Assembly: GCA_023105745.1 (NCBI GenBank)
Contig: JALGQZ010000002.1
Span: forward strand, 41,895,997-41,959,996
Source: Austropuccinia psidii
Lineage: Eukaryota > Basidiomycota > Pucciniomycetes > Pucciniales > Sphaerophragmiaceae
Direction: 5' to 3'
DNA length: 64,000 nucleotides
Shown here: piece by piece, positions 24,468-36,171 of the stretch
How the letters are laid out: the number at the start of each line of letters is the position of its first letter
How positions within the stretch are numbered: the stretch's first letter is position 1
Notes under the pieces: model-generated
Told to the model about the DNA's origin: nothing
The model's input: the letters and a program-made list of their open reading frames with translations, nothing else
Databases searched by the model: none
Position numbers and translations under genes: made by a program

Positions 24468-24502
24468 AGGGGGTGTCAAAGTTAGCAAGTTCCACACTCA
24501 AA
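24468..24502 (+). repeat. HAR left terminal inverted repeat
   Basis: AGGGGGTGTCAAAGT is followed by a diverged stretch that matches the complement of 42682-42716 at most positions. The first 15 bases are identical. Confidence 0.78.
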
Positions 24503-24699
24503 GTCCGGATTTTTTTTCCAAATCCCACATTAACCTTTTGGGTTTTGGACAATTGCACACCTCAAGAGGTGAGGTATTTTGAGGTACAAAAACCCATGTT
24601 TTTTTGGTACCAAATTCCATGTTTTGATACTAAAATCCTGCCATTGGCTTCACTTAAAGAGACATTTTTACAACACACAACTCATAAAGGGAACTTCAA

Positions 24700-26524
24700 T
24701 GTAAGGTGTGCATATGAAACTTTGATTAAATATCAGATACTTTTCCTGTCCTCAAAATTTGTATAAGGTAAAATGCAATTAAAAGATAGTATGAAGTAGT
24801 ATTTTTAAGAGAAAACAAGCCAATGTTCTTTTTTTTAACTTTCTAAGTATAAAAAAATAATATTAGAAAGATTTATTGTTTTACCAACAATAAAAATTTG
24901 TCCAAAAATACTCTACAAGAGATATATAAGGCTATAAAAGAAATTTCTTCAAGAGCAATTTCAATTTGAATTAATTGAGCAAAGAACTGCAAGAATTTAA
25001 TCAAACAAACAGAGTCTTTAGAAGGGAATTCAAAGATAAAACATGCCCACAAGTGACCAGAGTGAATTTGGAAACAAAGTGACAAAGCTAACAGTTATGA
25101 AAGATCCTTTAATTCACATTTGGGGTGGTTCAGGGGCAAAAAATTGCTATAAGAGTTACAAACAATTATTATAATGGTTTTTTCATGTGGTAAAAGTTTC
25201 AAAATGATATGAAATGGGTGGTTAGAATCTTTTATTCATTGGTTGAAAAGTGTTTAAACTAATTATAAAAGGAAAATATTCTAACATGAAGAGAAAAGTG
25301 GGGCAAAGAAGACATTCTTTCATAGCCATCAATTTTCTTACTCCAAGAGTAAAATTTACTCTTGTCAGCTGTGGAAAACACTCTGAAACCAGAAAAGCCA
25401 ATTGTGGCATCATTGAACCCTGGTTTAGACCAAAAAAGGGCTGGTTTTGACCATTTTTTGCTGTTTTTAGCCATTTGAGACCCTTAAATCAGCCATTAAT
25501 ATAGTAATACCTGGTCTAGAGCCTTCAAAACACGTCAGAATTTGTGTAAGAGACGTAGAAACTAGTTAAAACTGTTTTGAAAAAGATTTTTTTAAGCTTA
25601 AGGGTAGTTTTAACCTCTTGGAAACAGTTAAAACTGCCCTGGTTGGTATTAAAACCTCATCATCAATTGAGTCACAGACCCTGTGACTCAATTCCAGGCC
25701 AAAACTGATGCACCTTTGTGTGGATTTTGACATCCCATGCCTGTCAGCAAGGAGCTTGGGTGTCTGGGTCCTCCTTGGAGTTAGAGTACCTTTCCCCCCC
25801 AGAATTAATCTTTGCAATTTATTTTTTCTTTAATTCCTCATCATGTAATACACTTGTAATTTACACACAAAATTAAATTGAGTTTTACAGTACACAACTG
25901 GAATAATTGATACCTCATATGTAAATTACAGTTCACTTATGTAATACATGCGCACATTTTGACATTTCAATTGAAAATACTTGAATTCCTCATAGCTTCT
26001 AAACTACACACAACACCTCAATTTTAACACAAAATTGATGGTTAAAACCACATGTGGTGTGAATTAAATTAAGGTTTTGAAGATTTTCAACTTTTGTACA
26101 GAAAATACTAAAACTTAAGTTAAGCTTATTTAGAGTTGAGTTACAGAAATTTTACCCAGAAGTGACCCCACCTTATTTTTTATGAGGAATTTAATGGTGA
26201 AGTCATTTTCTTAAGCTTATTTTTTGGATAAATGTTATAATATATTTTATGTAAATTTTTACCAAAAATATTTTAATTTCATTAATTTTATTAAAAATTT
26301 ATTTTTACTTAATTTTTTCAAGTAAAAATGCATTTTCACAATTTTAAAATTCAATGTATTTTTTATTGCAAATTATAATTGAATTTTGATTCTTTGTATA
26401 TAAATTTGTATTTATATTTTAATTTTTATTTTTATAATATAAATAAATTTATTTTATTTATATTTATATCTTGTTTTGCTATTTGTGGTCTTTTGGGTAT
26501 ATGAAAATACTTCTAAGGCTCACA
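24700..26524 (-). repeat. A1 3' LTR (left in window)
   Basis: This 1825-bp LTR begins TGTAAGGTGTG and ends GGCTCACA on the plus strand. It matches the other family A LTRs. Short open frames in it repeat those of the other copies and are not genes. Confidence 0.93.
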
Positions 26525-26536
26525 TTCCCTCCCCCT
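26525..26536 (-). other. A1 polypurine tract
   Basis: On the minus strand AGGGGGAGGGAA directly precedes the 3' LTR. A2 has the identical tract. Confidence 0.75.
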
Positions 26537-26557
26537 AAAAAGAGAATATTACTTTGT

Positions 26558-27925
26558 AATATTGTTATTTCTAGTGTGTCTGAACCTTCTGAGAATTTTA
26601 GTAGCTTCAGGTATGTCCTTTTATGCTAAACATTCATCTTCACAAGTTGGGTCACTGTACCTAATAAGGTATTCCCTTACTTTTTTGGTTCTCAACTTTC
26701 TTTCTTTGAGAACTTTGGTAATCTTTTTAATACCAGATGATAGAATAGGAGGTATAACTTGGGGAACTTTATTCCTCAAAGGAAATCTTTCAGCATCACT
26801 AGATTTATATGGCTTTATCAAGCTCACTGGAAATTTAGGATGCTTATTGCTAAGTTCTTCAGATAATTCTACTTCAACAGCATTTTCTCCATGGAGGGCC
26901 TTAATAAAAAAAAGTCCTCCAAGGGAATCTTTGAGCTTTTTACATCCTTTTATGTTATTGAGGTTAGTGATGGATAAAAGTACTAAATCCCCCACTTTGA
27001 AATCTGGAGTGGCACATGACTTGTCCCATTTGTCCTTAGCATAAGCAAAGAAGTCTTCCAAGCACCTCACTGCATGCTTCCTAGCCTTGTCTAGCATTCT
27101 CCTGAAGCTAGCAGCTGGAGGATGTATTTCAATCAGTTCTTTCCTCAAGGAATCTTGAGGTAGTTTGGGATTCCATCCTTTTTCTAGAATAGCAGGAGTT
27201 TGATTGGTACTGGAATGGATGGATGTCTCATATGCCAATTCTAGTGCTGGTAAAAGAGTACACAAATCATGGGTAAATCCATCACAATCTTTTAATTCAA
27301 GGCCATATTCACAAAATATTCTTACCATATCTTTGAAGATTTGAATCACCCTTTCAGCCAGACCATCGGTTTGTGGGTGGTAGGCTGTAGAGAAGGATAA
27401 TTTTGTCCCAAATAGTTGGTGGATATTTGTCCATAATGCTGAGGTGAATTTGGGATCTCTGTCACTAATGATGTTTGTGAATATGCCAGTTCATGATATT
27501 ACTCTATTCCATATCAGAAGAGCTGTATCCATGGCTGTATCATCCCTGTGACATGGTAGAAAGATTGGAGTCTTACTAAATCTGTCAACAATCACTAGGA
27601 AAGCATTATAACTTCTGTCACCCTCTGGTGGCAGGCCAGTTACCCAATCCATATGGACAATTTGCCAAGGTCTGCTGGGTTCTTCGATCTTGATCATATT
27701 TCCAAGTCTTTTGCCAGTGGATTAATACTCAGCAACATCTTTCTTCCACATTGGCCACCATATGCAGGTTTTTATTTTTTCTCTTGTTCTGTCCTCAGAC
27801 AGATGTCCTGAAAAGGGGCTGACATGGCATTCCTTAAGTACAAGATTGATTAAGGACAGGTCCACAACTGTCATAACAAATGTATGCTTAGTTCTGTGGT
27901 AAATTATACCATCCATTAAGTGGAA
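26558..27925 (-). pseudogene. A1 integrase and chromodomain, broken
   Basis: Minus-strand frames at 27722-27916, 27491-27697 and 26621-27349 cover the integrase. The zinc domain keeps the His side (SGHLSEDRT), but a 33-nt deletion at about 27724 removed the Cys-x2-Cys part and created a TAA (27722-27724). The first catalytic Asp ([10 protein letters not shown]), the second ([10 protein letters not shown]) and the Glu (GLAERVIQ) are present. A stop lies near 27489. The C-terminal chromodomain-like part reads [20 protein letters not shown], followed by LIRYSDPTCEDECLA, where the conserved Trp is Cys. Confidence 0.87.
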
Positions 27926-28500
27926 TCTTCCTTCATCATATGATTTTCTCCATATCTAATCTAAGGCATGTATCAAAGAATTTTCTTTACAGTCCTTAGT
28001 AAGTAATTGGCATAAAATGCTACAGCTTTTATCCTGAGTATAACTGTTTCTTACCTCCTCAAAGAAAGTTGTGTTCAGGTCTGTAACACTGATTCCTTCT
28101 GTGGGGATCTGTGGGGAACCTTCCTGTGGAACATAAGAAGTATTATGAATATTATTTGTTAATGGCCATCTTCTCAGTCCATCTGCATTTTTATGAACAA
28201 TGGTCATATTGCCCCTATACTCTTGTGTGGCTATTTGCCATCTGAGCATATGCCTGTTAGGAGTCTTCACTTTTAAAAGTGACTTAACAGCGGTAAAATC
28301 CATTATCACTTCAGAAACACATCCTTCCAGAAAGTAATTTAGGTTTTCTAAGGCCCAGACAAGGCATAAGCACTCCATTTGACTGGCTCCATATCTGGCT
28401 TCAGTTGGTTGGATTTGCCTGGATATGAAGCATATGGGTTCTTCCGCAGGTTTATCATTGATAATCTGTACTTGATGAAGTGAAGCACCAAGCCCATCTC
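27926..28500 (-). pseudogene. A1 RNase H and integrase tether
   Basis: Minus-strand frame 27956-28378 includes [19 protein letters not shown] (catalytic Glu) and [12 protein letters not shown] (Asp). The region before it contains the first Asp in HHIDA, followed by an in-frame stop at 28502-28504. The tether reads [17 protein letters not shown]. It is inactive because of these breaks. Confidence 0.82.
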
Positions 28501-29460
28501 CTTATGCATCAATATGATGCTTAAAAGGCAGATTAAAGTCTGGAATCAGTAAGAGTGGAGCAGTGGTCAAGGCTTGTCTTAAATATTCAAAGGCCTTGAC
28601 TTTGTCAACAGTCATTTCAAATACTGTGTCTTTGTCACATAATTTATAAAGAGGTCTTTCTATGGATGCAAAATCTTTAATGTGTTGCCTGTAATATCCT
28701 GAAAACCCCAAAAATAACTGAATTTCTTTCTTGTTCTGAGGCATGGGTTTCAGCAATACTGCTGCAACCTTGTTTTTGTCAATTCCAACGGATAAATCAG
28801 ATACTACATGTTCCAGTGTTTTAAGCTCTTTAAATCCAAAATGGCATTTCTTTAAATAAATTTTCATGTTTACAAGTTGTATTTTTTTCAAAACTCTGGA
28901 TAATCTATACATATGTTCTTCCCAAGTTGTGGAACAGAAAATAATTTCATCAATGTAAATTATTAACCATCCTTCTGAAAGTTCTTCAGGGAAGATTTCA
29001 TTCATCATTCTTTGGAAGTGTGAAGGTACATTCTTGATACCAAAAGGCATTCTCATATATTCATATACTCCACAATGAACAATAATTCTCAAGTATTTTC
29101 TTGCCCTTGGTGTCACTACATTTTGATGAAGTCCTTTCAGGGAATCCATAGTGGTTATATACCCTGCTTGAGATATCTGGGTAAGGGAAATTTGGATCTT
29201 TGCTATTGGGTACCGGTCTGTAACAGTGTAAGTGTTCAGAGATCTGAAGTCCCCAACCATTCTAGATTTTCCATTATGCCATGCCACTATGACTGGTTTA
29301 GTTATTTCTACTTCCTCATTATGGCCAGCCTTTCTTATTACACCAAGGTGTAGAAGTTCTTTAATATGAATTTCCAGAGCTTCTCTTGATTGAGGACTTT
29401 CTGGAAATGCAGGTCTTCTTAAGAGTGGGGGATAAGGACTCTAAATATCAGGGATGATGT
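28501..29460 (-). pseudogene. A1 reverse transcriptase, YIDE variant
   Basis: A 261-residue minus-strand frame (28502-29287) contains WHNGKSRMVGDFRSLNTYTV, TTMDSLKGLHQN, YMRMPFGIKNVPSHFQRMM and WLIIYIDEIIFCS. The second Asp of the YIDD box is Glu (GAA, 28946-28948). Conservative or not, the change affects a catalytic metal ligand. The N-terminal fingers (PYPPLLRR-like) are shifted in frame around 29290-29440, with a stop at 29440-29442. Confidence 0.87.
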
Positions 29461-30124
29461 CAACTTCATGACCAATAGTTGACCCCAAGGGTTCTTTTTA
29501 TGATAAAAATGCTCTCTGTGGTCATATAAAAGGGCAGAAAGTTCATTTTCCTGACTATCAGTCATATGAAGGCTTATTTCAGCTTCATTTAACTGTTCAG
29601 ATTTGAATTTTTCCAACTCTAAGCTGACTGGTTCTACTTTATTTACTATAATTTGTCTTTTAAATGGTAAAAAGGAAAAACTTTTTTGCTTATTGTCTCC
29701 AATAGTAAATTATCTGTCCTTGTTGTTATGTAAGTCTATTCCATACATGACCAAATAGTCATCTCCCAATATAAAATGGGTACTAGAGCAATTTTCCATA
29801 ACAACAAATTCAAAAGTGATTCTTAAATTTCCATTAATATGTGGAAATATGACATTGGTCTCAAAGATTCCCAATTCTCTCATTGGATTACTTCCACTAT
29901 TGAATTTTGTTCCATCAATTTGTAACAAGTGGTCTTGTTCCATCAATTTGTAACAAGTGGTCTTGAAAATTTGGTACACAAGTTTTAAGAAAAGATTTTC
30001 CAACACAAGAGCAGAAGGCTCCTGGGTCAAGTAAAGGCTTAGTGGGTTTGTTGTCAATTACCACTTTTTTTATACAGGAGTTACCAGCTGTATAGCCTTT
30101 TCCTCTGTTTGGACTGGTTCTCAT
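29461..30124 (-). pseudogene. A1 protease and linker, broken
   Basis: Frame 29915-30124 has the active-site block PLLDPGAFCSCVGKSFLK (the family reads D-P-G here). The flap region FVVMENCSSTHFILGDDYLV is in another frame (29710-30057). A 28-bp tandem duplication (29907-29962) lies between and shifts the frame. A Glu/Lys-rich linker precedes the RT. Confidence 0.82.
29907..29962. repeat. 28-bp tandem duplication inside A1 protease
   Basis: Two exact units, 29907-29934 and 29935-29962, start TTGTTCCATCAATTTG. A2 has one unit at the same place. Because 28 is not a multiple of three, it breaks the frame. Confidence 0.92.
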
Positions 30125-30129
30125 AAGTT

Positions 30130-32445
30130 GTACAGCTCAGATTTTTGATAAATCAAGTTGACCATTGCTTAATTGTGGCAAGTGGGAATAAGATTCCATG
30201 ATAGCAAAAGTGGCATTGATATTTTCTATATCTTTTGAGGATTCAGAAGATAGTGATGAATTATCATCTGAATTTTCTCAATTATATTATCATCTTTTTC
30301 AACATCATGTTTTTTTCAATATCAATTTCATTGATTTCCCCCCTCTTTGGACATGTATTGGCTAAGTGGGTGGTGCTTTGGCAAATATGGCACTTTCTGA
30401 TTATATCTGCAGATTTATACTTAACATTATTAGAGTTTTCTTTGGGATTTTTGTCCACAGAATCTTTCCAAGGTGTCTTGAACCTTGTTTTGAGATTCAC
30501 CCTAATAGAACCAATCCTGGTTCTGGTGGTTACCTCTTCTAATATATTAATAATATCTTCTGGTGAAGATTGTTCAGTAGTCCTGCTTTTGACAGCATTC
30601 TCTAAGTCACCTTGCCATTGTCTCAGAATTTTTCTGTGGATCATAAATTCTGACATTTCAGGATACAATGCTGTTAATCTTTCTTTTTGATGGCAAAGCC
30701 ATGGTAAAGCTTTGTCTTTATCAGAATTAAATTTTTCAGATTCAAAGGCTTTTTCCACTTTAAACCTCCAAGCATCATTGGCCCATTTGTTTATAATTTA
30801 GGCTTTCCACCAAGTCCAACTTTGGTGTCCATGTGCCTGTCTTAATTTGATATACCATCTGTGAGCTGATCTGATAAACAAGGTGTTAAATCTTGCTGTT
30901 ACCAATCTGTCTGGTAATTCAAAATTTTCTTTAATCATGTCAATACCTCTGATAAATTCCATATGGTCATATTCTCCTTCAACACTTAAATGAGGCTATT
31001 CTTTAAGTTTTGGTACTTCTTTCAGGAGTGCTTATCCCATTGTTTGTTCCAAGTTATGGAAGGAAGTGGAAAATTCATTTTTGAACTGTGAGTTTTCAAC
31101 CTTCAATAGTTGTTGTTTGGAATTCTTGTGCCGTCATTCTGATTCAAAGGTGTAGACATTCTTGGTAAGTTGTGAAGTAATTGTTCAATATCATTCATTT
31201 TACTATTGTTACACCTTTTGGAACTTCTGAATTCATGTTGTAACCTTTTTATTGAATTTATTACATTAGCTTTACGATTATCTCCTGTTTGTGTTAATTC
31301 TTGCCATAGTTCTGTTGGTCTATTATTATCAGAGGTGATCTGATTCAAGTTCATTGTTAATTTTGATATTTCCTCTTGTGAGGTGTCAAAACACTTTTTC
31401 AAGGCAATTGTATATGTCTTTACTTCAGTAAATGTTTTTTTAAAATATTCTCAAGAACCCTTTTATTCTCCTCTTTGATAGTACTTATGGCTTGTTTTAT
31501 TCTTGTTTTTATTATGTAATAAGTATTGAATTTCGAGTATTTGACTGTTAATTCTTTAATAATGGCAGATTGTTCATTCATCTTATTGCCAAGAGAATTT
31601 TCATTATTAAAAACTTTAATTGTTCTTAAAACTTTCTCAAAACACATAAGTGTTTCATTTATTTGGCTCAGACTTAAGCTGTTTGTTTTAAGATTGTTAC
31701 AAATGAATGAATTTTTATCAGAAACATGATGTTTTACTTCATTTATAGCTTCATACAGCTCTGGGATAGAATCAAAAATGTCAGAAATCATTTCTGATAT
31801 TTTAATCTGGCTTCCTCCTTTTTCTGTAATTCCATCATTGTTCTGGCCATCTGAAATACATTTTCATGGCATCCTGCTGAATTTTTGGGATTCTGTAGCC
31901 CTGGCTGTAAGGTTTTGTGGCTGGTGCCTTCCCTCTGCCCTTGTTTTGATCTTGTGGATGCTTTTTCACGTTGGAATTGCTGCTGCTGGCTACTGGGGCT
32001 GTTTTTAGCACTTGCTTGGGTGGTGGAGCATTCTTTTCCTCCATTCTACTGTTAAAAGCATCATGTTCTTCTTTTCCATCAATGTATGCCATACATTGAG
32101 TAACTTGCAAATGTTGGGATGGCCCAGGAATTTACTCACAGTCAGGTAAGAATTCATGCAGTTTTTCCACAGATCTGCAAGGATCTGGTACTTTTTGTGC
32201 TGTAATGCATTGTTGTAAGCCTTCTGGGTGGCTTTGTATATGTTCACTGAGGCTTCTTGTGGCAGTGTCAGCTCTGTTTAAAGGTGAAATAGTTTTATCA
32301 GCTTCAGAATTACATAATTTATTAATTTGGAGGTCATCAACTGACCCTTGTCCCTCTCTAACTGATTGGCTTCTGCAGTAATCATGTCTATAACCTTTTT
32401 GGGAGCTGCTTGAGGGGTTATAGCTGGCTCCTGATCTGGTTGAAG
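30130..32445 (-). pseudogene. A1 Gag, broken
   Basis: Minus-strand pieces are the nucleocapsid with a complete zinc knuckle (CHICQSTTHLANTC, near 30385), the capsid block (ALYPEMSEFMIHRKILRQW, 30282-30758), a coiled-coil-like region (31103-31791) and N-terminal pieces (31835-32110, 32005-32247) with QGYRIPKIQQDAMKMYF. Several stops and frameshifts separate them. In 32005-32247 the frame runs without break through KYQILADLWKNCMNSYL, which shows that A2 lost one base there. Confidence 0.82.
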
Positions 32446-32720
32446 GCATATTTTATGATTCAAAAGGCTCAAAAATAGTATTTTTATGTCAAAAAACTTA
32501 GTTTTGGCCAAATTCTTTGCCTTCTGAAGGGTATTACTTATATCCAAGTTGATTAATTCAAAAGAAATTGTTTCAGGTTGATTATTCTGAGTTATAATAA
32601 CTGTACTATTATGGTCAGAATTCACAGTACTTGGAGAAATAATGCTTGTTACTGTTGAGGCTGTTTCAATATCTTCTTGTCTTAGCACATTGTCAGACAC
32701 CAAAATTAATGAAAAAGCCA
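32446..32720 (-). pseudogene. A1 gag leader exon with lost splice sites
   Basis: It corresponds to A2 51802-51999. The peptide includes NLDISNTLQKAKNLA. The donor seen in A2 as GTAAGT reads CTAAGT here, and the upstream acceptor AG reads GG, so both splice sites are mutated. The frame reads through the former intron into the next exon. Confidence 0.55.
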
Positions 32721-32905
32721 ATTTATCAGATAAAAAAAAGGATTTTTTCAAGAGAGAAATGAAAAAAAAGCCTCACTTATAATATGAAAAAAGTTATTTT
32801 TTTATGGATTTTTCAAATTATAAGTATTTTTTATATGTTTTTAAATTTTTCAATATGAGAGAGGAATATTTAAAAAGAGTAAAAAGATTATGTCACAGGT
32901 AAAAT

Positions 32906-32922
32906 ATCATGGCTGGGCCCCA
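32906..32922 (-). other. A1 primer-binding site
   Basis: TGGGGCCCAGCCATGAT on the minus strand lies 2 bp inside the 5' LTR. It differs from A2 by one missing G and one substitution. Confidence 0.6.
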
Positions 32923-32924
32923 AA

Positions 32925-34727
32925 TGTGAGGTGTGGATATGAAACTTTGATTAAAAATCAAGTACTTTTCCTGTCCTCAAAATTTGTATAAGGTAAAATA
33001 TAATTAAAAAATAGTATGAAATAGTATTTTTAAGATAAAACACACCAATTTTATTGCTCTTAACTCTATAAGTATAAAAGAATAATATTGTAAAGATTTA
33101 TTGTTTTACCAACAATAAGGACTCATCCAAATATACTCTATAAGAGATATTTAAGGCTACAAAAGAAATTTCTTCAAGAGCAATTTCACTTGGAATTAAT
33201 TGAGCAAAGAACTGCAAGCAATTAATTAAAGAAAAAAGTCTTTAAAAAGATATTTAAAGAGTAAACATGCCCAAAAGTGACCACAGTTAATTTGGAAACA
33301 AAGTGACAAAGCTAACAGTGATGAAAGATGATTTAATTCACTTTTGGGGTGGTTCAAGGAGTAAAATGATTATAATGATTTTTTCACGTGGTAAAAAGGT
33401 TTAAAATGATTTATAAAAGCTGGTTGGAATCTTTTATCGATTGGTTTAACAATGTTTAAACTAATTATACAAGGAAAGGATTCTAACATGAAGGGAAAAG
33501 TGGGGCAAAGAAGACATTCTTTTATAGCCATCAATTTTCTTACTCCAAAAGTAAAGTTTACTCTTGTCAGTCTTGAAAAACAGTCTCACAACAGAAAAGC
33601 CAATTATGGCATCATTGAACCCTGGCTTAGACCAAAAAAGGGCTAGTTTAAGCAATTTTTTGCCATTTTTAGCCATTTTAGACCCTTAGATGACCCATTA
33701 CTATAGCAATACCTAGTCTAGAGCCTCAAAAACACGTCAGAATGTGTGTAAGAGGCGTAGAAACCAGTTAAAACTGTTTTTACTAACATTGCTTTAACTT
33801 AAGGGTAGTTTTACCCTCTTGGCAACAGTTAAACCTGCCTTGGTTGGTATCAAAAGCTCATCATCAATTGAGTCACACACCCTGTGACTCAATTCCAGGC
33901 CAAAAGTGATGAACCTTTGGGTGGATTTTGACATCCCGGGCCTGTCAGCAAGGAATTTGGGGGTCTGGCTCCCTCTTGGAGCTAGAGTACTTTTCCCCCC
34001 CCCAGAATTAATCTTTCCGATTCATTTTTTCTTTAATTCCTCATCATGTAATACACTTGTAATTTAAACATACAATTAAATTGAGTTCTACAGTTCACAA
34101 CTGTAATAATTGATACCTCCTATGTAAATTACAGTTCACTTATGTAATACATGTGCACATTTTGAAATTTCAATTTAAAATACTTCAATTCCTCATAACT
34201 TCTAAACTACACACAACACCTCAATTTTAACACAAAAACTGATGGTTAAAGCCACATGTGGTGTTTATTATATTAAGGTTTTGAGTATTTTTGACTTTTG
34301 TACATAGAATACTCAAACTTAATTTAAGCTTATTTAGACTTGAGTTACAGAAATTGTACCCAGGGGTGACCCCACCTTATTTTTTTTAAGGAAGCCAATG
34401 GTGAAGTAATTTTCTCAAGTCTATTTATTGGATAAAAAGCTATGATATATTTTATGTGACCTTTTACCAAAAATATTTTAAGCTCATTAATTTATTAAAA
34501 ATTCATTTTTATTTAATTTTTTCAAGTAAAAATGCATTTTCACAAGTTTAAAATTTAATGTAATTTTTACTTTAAATTATAATTAGATTTTTAATTTTTT
34601 TATATAAATTTTTATTTATAGTTTAATTTTTATTTTGATAATGTAAATAAATTTATTTTATTTATATTTATATCTTTTTTGTTATTTGTGGTCTTTTGGG
34701 TATATGAAAATACCTCTAAGGCTCACA
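32925..34727 (-). repeat. A1 5' LTR (right in window)
   Basis: This 1803-bp LTR begins TGTGAGGTGTGG and ends GGCTCACA on the plus strand. It differs from the left LTR at many positions, which points to an old insertion. The usual TATA box is recognisable on the minus strand near 33520. Confidence 0.92.
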
Positions 34728-34838
34728 GTTAAATTGCATAAACCTCCTCTTCTCTTGCATGAAATCTGAATATACTGGTCATTTATTAAGTTATTTGATT
34801 TCAAATTGCATTTTCTCTACATTGTTTCTTCATTTACC

Positions 34839-36084
34839 ATGACAAAGGCATCCCAAAGGCTACCTTTACTTCAGATGTTAAGCTCACTGCAGTTCATCAA
34901 TGCTCTCAGCTCTGATAGTGATTCTGATATCCAGGAAGATATAATTTTCTTAGATACAATAACATCATAAAGATACATCAATCCTTGTATAAGATATCCA
35001 TCACACTACATGTATACAATGAATTATTTACAAACATTATCATCTGGAAGTTTTTGACAGCTATGTAGGACCAAACATGAATCATTTGAAAAATTGGTTG
35101 CACAAATTCAAGATGATAAAACCTTTCAAAACTCATCACAGAACAAACAATGAAATCCTGCCATCCAATTGGCTGTGGCATTATCAAGGCTAGGAGCAAA
35201 TGGCAATGGCGCCACTTTGTGAAAGATTGGAATTTCATTTGGAATTAGCCTTGGGGCTATTGTGTTGTACACTCAAATAATGATCCAGATATTAATGAAT
35301 TTTAAGCACAAAGTGATTGTGTGGCCAACAATAGAACAACAAAGAGAGATGTCTCAAGTAATACAGGCAGAAGGCTTCCCTGGGTGCATTGGGTTTATTG
35401 ATGGGAGTCTCATACTATTATCATAACATCCCTCCAATGATGGTGAAGCCAATTTTGATTGCAAAAAGAGGTAACCTGTTGAATTTTTAATCTTTATTTC
35501 CTTTTGAATATTGTTAACAATCAAGGTATTCTATTTCAATACAATTGGTTTCCAATATAAACAAACAGTTCATTTCTCTACATGTTTGTTGTACTTGGTC
35601 ACTTCATGATTCAAATGTCTATCAACATATGAAAATAGCACAAACACCTCAAGCATTTTATGAAAATTATCAGTACTTACTTTCCAATTCAGCATATGCA
35701 AGCTTTCCTTGGGTTGTTCTAGCATATAAGGGAGTGGTAGCACAGAATTAAGCCAACCGTTCTTTCAGTTACTGTCTAGCAAAATCAAGGGTCAGAATTG
35801 AGCAAGCCATTGCAACTTTGAAGGGGAGGTGGTTTTCTCTAAGGGAAATTTTAAATGAAATGAGGGATAATCATGAAATTGAATATTTTGTTAGTTGGGT
35901 TGTTTCTTGCATTATTTTACATAATATGTTAGCACAAATTGGTGATGAATAGTTTGATTTATATGAAGATGATGATCCATCACATGCAGAAAATCTGTCC
36001 AATAATGACATTGGGGACAATGTGGTAAATATGCGTGAAAAACCTAAACCAATTACTTTGGCATGGAAAGATAGTCAATTGTGA
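34839..36084 (+). pseudogene. HAR transposase (Harbinger-type DDE nuclease)
   Basis: It would cut the HAR ends in the nucleus. Reading from the ATG at 34839, the N-terminal part has stops at 34968-34970 and later. Conserved blocks follow: LAVALSRLGANGNGATL, VWPTIEQQREMSQV, then GFPGCIGFIDGSLI (first Asp). Next come CTWSLHDSNVYQHM (second Asp) and RVRIEQAIATLKGRWFSLRE (Glu), then IILHNML. This is the DDE_Tnp_4/Harbinger arrangement. A 55-nt intron (35471-35525, GTAACC..CAAG) splits KKR-YSI in phase 2. In-frame stops occur near 34970, 35060, 35150, 35750 and 35950. A1 sits just upstream and would have cut off the promoter. Confidence 0.85.
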
Positions 36085-36171
36085 ATTTCATCAGGACCAT
36101 TGATTTATGTACTTAATTTAATGGCATACAATGGAGTGGAGATGTTATTGGTAAAATAAAACTATTTAAAA

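Larger units (their letters stand above)
24700..34727 (-). mobile_element. A1: Ty3/gypsy element, family A, old copy
   Basis: Two LTRs (24700-26524 and 32925-34727) flank a complete but degraded internal region read on the minus strand: gag leader exon, gag, protease, RT, RNase H, integrase, chromodomain. The 5-bp flanks TTCAA and GTTAA agree at only 3 of 5 positions, unlike the clear duplications of A2 and the solo LTRs. The LTRs differ from each other visibly more than those of A2. It lies in HAR 232 bp from the left end, just upstream of the transposase. Confidence 0.93.

Noticed and set aside
28502..30690. Plus-strand frames over A1 (for example 29075-29353 and 30235-30690)
   Set aside because: They are antisense shadows of the minus-strand RT and Gag, with hydrophobic products typical of antisense reading.
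33452..33676. Small frames containing GQRRHSFIAINFLTP and their antisense partners, seen at about 10000, 25300, 33500 and 39100
   Set aside because: They fall at the same place in every family A LTR, around the TATA box, and decay differently in each copy; these are LTR shadows.
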